A DNA stretch of 64,000 nucleotides from NCBI RefSeq assembly GCF_001540865.1, contig NC_033631.1, positions 1,157,532 through 1,221,531 on the forward strand, written 5' to 3'. The notes below the pieces were generated by a model that worked only from the letters and a program-made list of their open reading frames with translations, did no database searches and was not told where the DNA came from. Positions 32,239-40,290 of this stretch are shown here, in pieces. Position 1 is the first letter of the stretch. Every line of letters begins with the position of its first letter. Origin of the DNA: Ananas comosus (taxonomy: Eukaryota; Streptophyta; Magnoliopsida; Poales; Bromeliaceae). A program made the position numbers and the translations under genes.

Positions 32239-34641
32239 ATGGCGGAGGTTGTGGTAAGCTCATTACTCCTGAATATCCGTGCAACCTTAGTTAGTGAAGC
32301 AACTAAATCAGCAACATCACTATTACTAACACGGATATCAGCAATGAAAGAACTCCTGGAGGATGTAAGTGACATTAAGGATGAGCTTGAGAGCATGCAA
32401 TCCTTCCTACAGATCGCAGAAAGACTAAAACAGAAGGAAGAGAGCACAAAAATCTTTATAAAACAAACGAGAGACTTGGCTTTCGACATTGAGGATATTA
32501 TAGATGAGTTCACGTACAAGCTGGGTGAGGAGCAAGGAGGGGTTCTACCCATAGCAATCAAGAGGTGCAGAAATATAAAAACCTGGCATCACCTTAGCAA
32601 GAGGCTTAAAGAGATCAAAATTAAGCTCCAAAACATTATGGAAAGAAGGAAGCGATATGATACGAGAGGAATGGAAAATGAGGCAAGACCTTTAATAGCT
32701 GTTGGCGGTAGCAAAAGCCGTGCAGAATTAGCACATTTTGTCAAGGAGGATGATATCGTGGGTATTGACAAGTACAGGGACTTATTGCTCGGATGGTTAA
32801 AAGATGAGGATGAGCAGCAACGACAGCACGTGATAATCTCAGTGTTGGGTATGGGTGGTCTAGGGAAGACAACTCTTGTTACTCATGTGTACAATATCAT
32901 CAAAGCTACCTTTGACGCTTGTGCCTGGGTTGTTGTATCTGAAAATTACAATACTGATGATTTGCTTAGACAGATCTTAAAAGAGTTTTGTAGAGAAGAT
33001 CGAGAGAAAAGAGTAGTACCTAACAACATTGATACCATGGATTACAGAAGCTTGGTTGAGACTACCCGCACTTATTTGCAGTATAAAAGGTATGTACTCA
33101 TTCTGGATAATGTTTGGAGTACTAATGTAATGGATAAAATAAAAGATGCACTTCTGAATAGTAATAGCAAGAGCAGAATAATTCTTACAACAAGGATTCA
33201 CAAAGTAGCACTATTAGCTAATGAGCACCGTATGTGTGAGCTAAAGCTACTAGAGGTAGATCATTCGTGGGATTTGTTTTGTAAAAATGCATTTTGGAAA
33301 AGTGCAAACAGGATTTGCCCGCCGCCTTTAGAACAATGTGCGAAAAAAATCGTCGAGAAGTGTGGCGGCTTGCCCCTTGCTATCGTATCTATAGCCCGTC
33401 TCTTATCATTTCGAGAACAAACTGGTTCTGAATGGGAGAAGGTTTACAAAGATCTTGAGTGGTATCTAACTAACAACGAATCGGAGGTCCATGAAAAAGT
33501 ATATGACATTTTGAAACTTAGTTTGGACGATCTTCCCCATTACCTTCGAAATTGCTTCTTATATTGTTCTAGTTTTCCAGAAGATTATCGAATTGAAAGT
33601 GACAAGCTCATATGGCTTTGGGTGGCCGAAGGGTTCATTGAAGAAAGAGGAATAATGATGGAGGAAGTGGCCGAGGACTACCTTTACGAACTTGTTCATC
33701 GCTGTCTACTACAAGTGGTATATAGGGATGAAGTCGGTAGAGTTTGTGCATGTCGAATGCATGACGTCGTTCGAGTCCTCGCTCTTTCCGAGTCAGAGGA
33801 GTTAAGTTTCTGCATGGCTTACGAGCAATCAAGGACAAAATTGCAGAGATCCAAAGCACGCCGCTTGTCAATCCTAAGCAATATAACGAATTATTGTACT
33901 GAAGACAAATCTCATTCACGTTCAGTACTTGTTTTCAACAAGTCCATGAGTTATGATTTACTGAAGTCGGTCTTAAGATCATCAAAATTTTTACGTGTCT
34001 TGGAACTACAAGGAGCACTAATCGAGAAACTACCGAACGAAATCTGTAACTTATTCAATCTACATTATCTTGGCTTGAGAGGAATCAAAATTAAGGAGCT
34101 TCCAAGATCAATAGGAAAGCTACAAAAATTGCAAATATTAGATATAGGTGAAAGTGAAATAGAAAAGCTGCCAAAGGGAATAACAGAGCTTCAAAAGTTG
34201 AGACATCTAGTTTTGTCCTACAATTCGAGTAATAACATCCAGGCACTGGCGGGAATACAGTGCTTGAAGGGCTTGCATAGTTTGGCAAACATTGGTGCAA
34301 CTAGGAAGATTGTGCGGGATGTAGAAGCTTCGACTGAGTTGCGGACATTTTCAATAACGGGCGTAAGAACCCATCACTGTGCAGACTTGTGGAATAGTAT
34401 CACAAAGATGAACCATCTTAGTACTTTATGTATCATGAGTGAATGTGGGCAAAAATTACAGCAGTTGGGCATCCTGTGCCTACCTCTACCAATTCAAAGA
34501 TTACATTTGCATAGTGAATTAGACAAAGACTCACTCCTTGAGCTTGCCACATCCTTTGGGTCTCTAACAAACCTAACCACATTAACACTTGCATATTTTA
34601 AGGGTTATTTTAGTATAAATTATAAGAAAGGAACGGAATAG
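32239..34641 (+). CDS. NLR2: CC-NB-ARC-LRR receptor with truncated LRR
   Basis: About 800 residues. I start at ATG 32239 (MAEVVVSSLL), which matches the NLR3 start; the GTG six bases upstream is not a start. Rx-type coiled coil with an EDVID-like AFDIEDIIDEF (about 81-91). NB-ARC: P-loop GMGGLGKTT (204-212), RNBS-A FDACAWVVVS, kinase-2 YVLILDNVW (285-293), RNBS-B SRIILTTR (312-319), GLPL (377-380), RNBS-D CFLYCSSFPEDY, MHD in CRMHDVV (507-509). LRRs follow from about 560. The second kinase-2 aspartate is Asn (position 291); NLR3 has the normal DD. After LTNLTTLTL the protein leaves the NLR1 sequence and ends AYFKGYFSINYKKGTE, encoded by R-block DNA, losing about 140 residues of LRR. The frame is otherwise intact. 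Whether the chimera is expressed or functional cannot be told. Confidence 0.93.
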   Translation: MAEVVVSSLLLNIRATLVSEATKSATSLLLTRISAMKELLEDVSDIKDELESMQSFLQIAERLKQKEESTKIFIKQTRDLAFDIEDIIDEFTYKLGEEQGGVLPIAIKRCRNIKTWHHLSKRLKEIKIKLQNIMERRKRYDTRGMENEARPLIAVGGSKSRAELAHFVKEDDIVGIDKYRDLLLGWLKDEDEQQRQHVIISVLGMGGLGKTTLVTHVYNIIKATFDACAWVVVSENYNTDDLLRQILKEFCREDREKRVVPNNIDTMDYRSLVETTRTYLQYKRYVLILDNVWSTNVMDKIKDALLNSNSKSRIILTTRIHKVALLANEHRMCELKLLEVDHSWDLFCKNAFWKSANRICPPPLEQCAKKIVEKCGGLPLAIVSIARLLSFREQTGSEWEKVYKDLEWYLTNNESEVHEKVYDILKLSLDDLPHYLRNCFLYCSSFPEDYRIESDKLIWLWVAEGFIEERGIMMEEVAEDYLYELVHRCLLQVVYRDEVGRVCACRMHDVVRVLALSESEELSFCMAYEQSRTKLQRSKARRLSILSNITNYCTEDKSHSRSVLVFNKSMSYDLLKSVLRSSKFLRVLELQGALIEKLPNEICNLFNLHYLGLRGIKIKELPRSIGKLQKLQILDIGESEIEKLPKGITELQKLRHLVLSYNSSNNIQALAGIQCLKGLHSLANIGATRKIVRDVEASTELRTFSITGVRTHHCADLWNSITKMNHLSTLCIMSECGQKLQQLGILCLPLPIQRLHLHSELDKDSLLELATSFGSLTNLTTLTLAYFKGYFSINYKKGTE

Positions 34642-35091
34642 TGACGGAACCTTAATGTAGGGGGTTTAAACGCATCAACTTGAAATTTTAAAGAGATAAA
34701 GTATAGATTTTTTTTAAAGTCGGTGGAGGAAGTTAAAAAACAAGTATTTACATGGAGTTTTCTATATTTTACTCTTATTAAAAAGATTAAAAAAATAATT
34801 GAAGAAAAAGATAAAAGCAAATGTTAGTTCTTAACTCCGTTGAGTTAATCCTAAACAAATAGGACTTGGCGTTATAACAAGATAAGAATAGAGTAAATAG
34901 ATGAGGTAGTTTCACAAATATTGCTACCTAACAGATTAGTGAGAAAATCTGTTAGTAGATTTCGGTTTAAATTTATAGTTATTTAAATTAAAGCCAAATT
35001 CTAATTTAATTAGGATATATAACATGAGATTTTGATTTACTAAACAATAAATAGAGTTTAATTAAGAATCCAATTGGACTGTGAGTTCTAA
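34594..35091. repeat. R block, copy c, fused to the NLR2 coding end
   Basis: TATTTTAAGGGTTATTTTAG then TATAAATTATAAGAAAGGAACGGAATAG continues with the same text as copies a, b and d (GGGGGTTTAAACGCATCAAC, GTTAGATTTCGGTTTAAATT) and breaks off after GGACTGTGAGTTCTA. It has no insertions and provides the empty sites for the solo LTRs in copies a and d. Confidence 0.75.
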
Positions 35092-35398
35092 GTAAATTGC
35101 CATGGAATTATAGGGGCTCCTTTTGATTATTTACCTTTTACTACTATTCAAATGTTTTAAATTTATTCTAAAATTACTAAAATATCTATCTAAAATCTAA
35201 TCTCAATAATAATAAATGGCCTTTTTGCATAAAAAATCTATTAGTTTCAAGATTTTGTAAAAATGGGTCACTATTTTGAATTTTACAAATTCAGCTCGAA
35301 TTTTTAAAAAACTAATTAAAATATTTTTATTCCTTTTCCTCTCTCTCTCTCTCTTTTTTTCTTTTTTTTCTTTTTTTTTTTCTCTCCGAGCCTCCTTG
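35092..35398. other. AT-rich then CT-rich stretch related to 17233-17420
   Basis: GGCCTTTTTGCATAAAAAAT (35219 onward) and the CT run parallel the sequence after the first gypsy solo LTR, so this is a second copy of the hAT-associated repeat. No gene. Confidence 0.5.
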
Positions 35399-35403
35399 CC
35401 TCC

Positions 35404-35881
35404 TGTGAGGTCCTAATAATCCCACATCGGATGGAAATAGAGTTGTCATTGGGTTTATAAGAGACTTAGACACTAGTAATAATAATTGGGCTTAAACATT
35501 TTGGGCCGGTGGTTGGGCCCAACGAGTTATTGTTGCTAGTGGGCTGGGTCGTTACATTTGGTATCAGAGCCGGTTCACCAGCTGGACATGTGTGGCGAGT
35601 CTCGGCTGAGCCAGGGTCTGGATGACGGGCTAGCGAGACGAGTCTCACATCGCCTGGTGATCTTGGGCTGTGTGTGTGATTGGACTGACGAGGACGTCAG
35701 GGCCTTAACGGGGGGAGTCTGTGACACCCCAATAATCCCACATCGGATGGGAATGGGGTTGTCATTGGGTTTATAAGAGACTTAGACACTAGTAATAATA
35801 ACTGGGCTTAAGCATTTGGGGTTGTCAATAATAACTGGGCTTAAGCATTCCCATCCGATGTGGGATTATTGGGGTGTCACA
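35404..35881 (+). mobile_element. TRIM-type mini-retrotransposon with a rearranged 3' end
   Basis: LTR1 35404-35556 (153 bp, TGTGAGGTCC...GTTACA) is followed by a primer site TGGTATCAGAGCC (35559-35571), a noncoding core of about 150 bp, a G-rich tract (GGGGGGAG) and LTR2 from 35720, which stops after about 100 bp. It is then followed by an inverted copy of the LTR start (about 35822-35881) ending GGGGTGTCACA. The whole is flanked by CCTCC at 35399-35403 and 35882-35886. The CCCACATCGGATGG motif is typical of plant TRIMs. No proteins. Confidence 0.85.
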
Positions 35882-35886
35882 CCTCC

Positions 35887-36160
35887 TCCACCGTCTCTGC
35901 GAATCTCGGTGACGGAAAGGAGGACGTTGCCGCCTCCTCTTTCTCCGCCTCAGCCAATGCAGGTGCCAGCATCGACGCCGACGCTGAAGGAGGAGGACTT
36001 GGAGCGGGTGCGGGTGTGGGCGGAGCAGACGGAGGCGATGAGTTCGTGGCTGAGGCGGTGCTCGCTGTCGTACGTGATGGTGAGAACGAAGATACACCCG
36101 GGCTTCTCCAAGAAGCGAAAAAAGATGCACAGAGTAGAAAAAAAGGAATAAAAATAAAAG
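35887..36160 (+). other. GC-rich exon-like fragment, possibly captured
   Basis: Sharp rise in GC against AT-rich surroundings. The plus-strand frame ending at 36149-36151 reads a proline-rich segment, then LKEEDLERVRVWAEQTEAMS and SWLRRCSLSYVMVRTKIHPG. I do not recognise the family and no intact gene is present. It lies between the TRIM and a copy of the hAT-associated tail (CATTATGTATCATCGCTGC compares with 21790 onward), so it may have been carried by that element. Confidence 0.45.
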
Positions 36161-36294
36161 AATTTTTTTTTTTTGAAAAATCATTATGTATCATCGCTGC
36201 TACAGAAAAGGTTCAAGAATTAGAGAAGAAGGGAAAAAAATATCAAGTTGCACTATTAAGATAAAATTGTATTATTTCACACAAGAAAATTACA

Positions 36295-37338
36295 TTGTTC
36301 GTGTTAAAATCGGAACGGCGAAAAATAGATTCAGAAAATAATTTAATGCAGGAAAAGAAAAAAAAAAGAGGAAAGAGCATACCGATATTTACGTGGTTCG
36401 ACCAACGGCCTAGGTCCACGGACGAAGACGGAGCAAATAATTTATTTATGTCGAAAGGCGAAGTACAAAAAAAATCTCTCTCTAAGATTAAAATCCCAAT
36501 TAAAGTATTTAATTGACGCACATATGCATATAGCATCTCCAATTAGCACGTCCGTACAATGAGATCCTTCAGCTCGGCTCACCATATATAAAATACGGCA
36601 CCTTCGTTGGCTTAATTAATTGAGCATCATAAGTCTCCTCAGCCGAGCACCAACAGCACGGAAACACCAACAACACCGAACGCTAATTAATTAGAGGATT
36701 GCTTGGCATTTATTAAAGTTCCGGCTCCTCAATGCTCTATATATAATATATACTAGAGCCTTAATTGGAGTAGGATGTTGAAATTTTATAAGAAATTAAG
36801 ATCGCATCTTTTGTCATGATTTCGATTTCTGTACCCGAATTGTTGACGGTGGTCCTTGCTCGTGGTTCGTCCTCGTTCGTGATCTGCAAAGTAGCGGGAC
36901 GTTTCGAGTCTAATTTTCTTATCTCCGGAGATGGAGCCGTCACAGACCGAGACTCCCGTATGTTACATATTTATATATAACTTAATGTAAGGATTTTAAA
37001 TCACGTCCGTCCATCAAGGACGTATCCAGATAAACCCTAACCGTAAGATCTACTGTATCTTTATAGATTGACTTAAATAGATTGACTGTATCTTTATAAA
37101 TCGCCTTGAATATATCACGTAGGCCACATCCAATATAGGATACTGCCAAATTAATTTGAGTCTGACTCAAATTAATATTGCCGTGACCAATGGCAGGTTG
37201 CCAACTCATTATATATACCGAATCTCAATTCTAATCTATTTCAACTTAAGCTTGCTCCATATATTTCCGATTTAAATCTTATCTTATTATAATTAGATTA
37301 GAATATAATTTCAATTTAGGTAACTACAAATCTAAACC
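36295..37338 (-). mobile_element. Candidate solo LTR or insertion, 1,044 bp
   Basis: Interrupts the TTGCACTATT-type repeat tail and is flanked by 8-bp direct repeats AAATTACA (36287-36294 and 37339-37346). The left part read on the minus strand has the ACGTAAATATCGGTATGC and GGTCGAACCACGT motifs seen at many plant copia LTR ends; the right part has TATATAAATATG near 36970. The exact TG...CA ends do not fit a 5-bp duplication, so the class is uncertain. Confidence 0.5.
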
Positions 37339-37620
37339 AAATTACAATAGGTCGAGACAAATGTTGCATTTTTTTGACACAAAAATTGTATTTTTTTGAA
37401 CCAAAAGTTGTACTTTTTGAGCAAAGTTATAGTGTTTGAGTGAAAATTGTATTCTACAGCCTCCTTGCGACGGAGGCCTACCGCCCAATTATCGTTTTGA
37501 AGCGGCCCCTCCTCGCCTTCCTCCTCGCGCTCCTCCGGGTCTCCCACCCACTCAATCAAGGACGGGCTCAAGGCGCTCTGTCGCGTTGCACTGTACCCGC
37601 TCAACCGCTCTGTGTTGGTC

Positions 37621-38134
37621 GCATTGCAACAAAAACGGTCTATAGTGATACTTTTAAATGTCGGTATAGGTCAAAAAAAGTGCTGCTGGCTAAATTACCG
37701 ACACTTTTAAAAGTATTGCTATATGTAGGGTCGCTAGGTATATAGTGACAGTTAAAGAGTGTCGGTATAACCTAAAAAGAGTGCTGCTAATTTACCAATA
37801 CTTATTTAAGCATTTAGCAACCGCCGGAACTCTACCTCGTTGGTTGTGGTGGCGGAGGAGGAGGAGAGGGAAGGGCTCTTCGTTTAGAATTTCAGTGGAT
37901 TGACTGAGGGGAGAAAGGGAGATGGTAATCGATTTTTTTTTTCTTTTCTTTTCTGTTTGTAATCGGGCCGAATGGGCTGGGTGGGGTGGGTTGAGTAGAA
38001 TAAACTTTTATTTTTTGTTAGATTGGGCTTTATATTTAGGCATTAGTAGATTTTTTAAAAAATTTTGGTATAAATGAGACACTTACACAAAAGTGTCTCT
38101 AATATGTGTCCCTATAATCTAATTCTGTTGTAGT
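37621..38134. mobile_element. CACTA-like non-autonomous element, 514 bp
   Basis: Ends CATTGCAACA and TGTTGTAGTG (a CACTACAACA-type inverted repeat with two changes), 3-bp target duplication TCG on both sides, and subterminal repeats such as AGTGTCGGTATA and ACACTTTTAAAAGT. The interrupted fragment reads continuously once the element is ignored (LVELGA across the TCG). Confidence 0.75.
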
Positions 38135-38355
38135 GTCGAGCTCGGCGCCATGCCCACGCTCTTCTCCCTTGTCGTCATTCTGCATTCGTCGCGCTTTACC
38201 CGCTCAACCGTCCCGTGCTGGTCGAGCTCGGTGCCGTGCCCGCACTTTTCTCCCTCGTCGTCAGTCTGCATTTGTCGCGCTCTACCCGCTCAACCGTCCC
38301 GCGCTGGTCAAGCTCGGCGTCGTGCCCGCGCTTTTATCCCTCATCGTCATTATGC
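38135..38355. repeat. 86-bp tandem repeats (about 2.6 units)
   Basis: AGCTCGG occurs at 38139, 38225 and 38311, with CCCGCTCAACCGTCCC and TCTCCCTYGTCGTCA between. 86 is not a multiple of three, so the repeats arose after the captured fragment stopped coding. Confidence 0.85.
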
Positions 38356-38398
38356 ATTCGAAAAGTTTTAGTGATATATAATTTTATATTTTGTTTTA

Positions 38399-38813
38399 GG
38401 GTAAATTACACTTTTGGTCCTCAAACTATATATGAAGTGCGTGATATTTTAGCCCTCAAATTTTAATTTATTATAATTTTTTAGCTCGAATTATGTGATA
38501 TATTACATTTTAGTCCTCGAACTTTAATTAGGTATAACATCTGGCTCGACCTTTAAGACTTGTGACATTTTAGTCCTTGAACTTATTGAATTATTACAAT
38601 TAAGCCCCACAGTCAAAAAAATTTTTTAAAATAAGTATGGATAAATTATTTGTATTCAATTAAGCCCTACCGTCGTGGCCGAATGTGACATTTTGAGGAC
38701 AAAAGTGTCACCGACTTCATAGTTCGAACGACAAAATTATATCAAATTAAACTTTGAGGACGAAAGTGTCACGCGCCTCATGGTTTGGAAGCTGAAAGTG
38801 TAATAATTTACCC
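38399..38813. mobile_element. MULE-type MITE, 415 bp
   Basis: Ends GGGTAAATTACACTTTTGG and its imperfect inverse GTAATAATTTACCC, with perfect 9-bp target duplications TTTGTTTTA at 38390-38398 and 38814-38822. Its GGGTAAATT terminus is the same as that of the composite at 29940-30943. Internal alternating TTTTAGTCCT / GGACGAAAGTG motifs make it partly fold back. Noncoding. Confidence 0.9.
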
Positions 38814-38822
38814 TTTGTTTTA

Positions 38823-39384
38823 CCATAAAAAGTTATTATTAAATAGAATAGTAAAATATTAGAATTCGCAAATTATACAGAAATGCTAAATTTTGTAGGT
38901 TAAATTATGTAAAATATATGCGCGGAGGCGCTTTAGTTGCGCGTCCTGTAATATTATTAAAATCAAAAAATAAAAAAAGGGACGTGGAGTGGACTCGCGC
39001 GACCCACGCGAGTTGTCCCCACGCAGGAACCCAGAGATGCTACCAACCACGAACATACTCTCTGCACCTGGTGTACTTCTATATATATATATATATATAT
39101 ATATGTGTATATAAATTGTAAATAATATTTGGTAATCAATATTTTAAAATTAAGATCTAATAATTTTGTTGATAATTAATATAAATTCCGTGCACGTAGT
39201 AATTAATGACTTTGGAAATTCATAATTTCGTGCGCAAACCTCCAATTTCGATAAAATTTGGTTTAATCAGATGATCCTCTCAATCAGAGTATATTTTGTA
39301 TAGGAGGACTTTTCGTTTTCAAAAATTATGAAAATATTATATAAAATAATGACTTGATTGCGACACTACAACCAAGTACTCATG
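38823..39384. other. Unassigned AT-rich DNA with (AT)12
   Basis: A TA microsatellite of 12 units lies at 39081-39104. A short GC-rich patch near 38920-39060 has no recognisable coding homology. Nothing else seen. Confidence 0.5.
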
Positions 39385-40284
39385 GGAAAAGTCAATAGGA
39401 AGTTTCTTGGTTGCTGCACTTGCTCCCAGTTTCTTGTTTATAATAATGTATAGTTCATCCTCATCTCCAACTCCTCAATCCCTAAAACATCTACTTCCAG
39501 AGCTTCTCTGGTTGCAGCATTTTCTCTAATTAAATTTGAGATTAATTATTTTGGAGCAGCTCCCTCTTCAATCTCCTTTCTGGATCTGTGGTTAGTTGTT
39601 GTTCTTCTTCTTCCCCTACTCTTTTTAATTAATTTTTATTTTCTTTGCTATCAAGTGGTTGATTCTGCAAAAGGGTACAAGGAGTATACTGTAGTATGTC
39701 TTTGTTGATTAATAATGGAAAAACTTCAAAAACCCTCCCTGTGGCTTCACACTTTTTCATTTTAGTACCCTGTGGTTTAAAGTTTATCAAGTTAGTACCC
39801 TGTAGTTTCTCACTTTATCACTTTAGTACCCTGTGGTTTTGCACTTTATCACTTTAGTACCCTGTGGTTTCACACTTTATCACTTTAGTACCCTGTGATT
39901 TAAAAAACCACAGGGTACTAACTTGATACAAATTAAAACCACAGGGTACTAAAGTGATAAAGTACAAAACCACAGGGTACTAACTTGATACACTTTAAAC
40001 CACAGGGTACTAAAGTGATAAAGTGAGAAACCACAGGGTACTAACTTGATACATTTTAAACCACAGGATACTAAAGTGAAAAAAATTGAAACCACAAGGG
40101 GGGTTTTTGAAGTTTTCCCATTAATATATATGTTGTTTGGATTCACTTGATCTTTGGAAACAAAATAACAAGAGATAATAATTAAGGTAGAATAATTTGG
40201 CCTCATGTAGTATTTTCACTTTATTGTTGATGATTGAGCATCTAAATCGATGATCAATATATACCATGAAAGATCATTAAGGAT
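39385..40284 (+). promoter_or_regulatory. Orphan NLR leader (no NLR behind it)
   Basis: Matches the NLR2 leader (29455-29935) and the NLR3 leader (44085-44490): GGGAAAAGTC, CTCAATCCCTAAAACATCTAC, TTGGAGCAGCTCCCTCTTCA, GGATCTGTGGTTAGTTG (donor at 39591-39592), then GGTTGATTCTGCAAAAGGGT and the start of the intron. Homology stops at 40284 (CATTAAGGATA) and no NLR coding sequence follows in the next 3.8 kb before the NLR3 leader. It marks a lost or deleted fourth NLR. A MITE is inserted at 39715-40119. Confidence 0.75.
39715..40119. mobile_element. Fold-back MITE built of short tandem repeats, 405 bp
   Basis: Terminal inverted repeats GGAAAAACTTCAAAAACCC / GGGTTTTTGAAGTTTTCC and target duplication ATTAATA (39708-39714, 40120-40126); NLR2 shows the empty site at 29783-29793. 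Each arm is made of about 31-bp repeats of AGTACCCTGTGGTTT plus CACTTTATCACTTT, so the whole forms one long hairpin. ORFs across it are artefacts. Confidence 0.88.
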
Positions 40285-40290
40285 ACTAGC

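Larger units (their letters stand above)
37440..38360 (+). pseudogene. Captured U-box/ARM-repeat E3-like gene fragment
   Basis: GC-rich broken coding sequence. Different plus-strand frames give RPLLAFLLALLR, IKDGLKALCRVALYPLNRSV then LV, and after the CACTA-like insertion ELGAMPTLFSLVV; the pattern ALYPLNR..LVELGA.P.L resembles armadillo repeats of plant U-box ubiquitin ligases. The fragment is frameshifted, lacks a U-box and is split by the element at 37621-38134. The segment after it is triplicated as 86-bp units. Assignment rests on short motifs. Confidence 0.5.

Noticed and set aside
35816..36264. Several overlapping GC-rich frames on both strands as real genes
   Set aside because: All overlap one 270-bp GC-rich fragment between repeat tails, some run into the TRIM; at most one frame can be a captured exon.
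39719..40118. CRISPR-like array of short repeats
   Set aside because: The units are direct repeats in each arm and inverted between arms, with no spacers and with MITE ends and a target duplication; the context is a plant nuclear genome.
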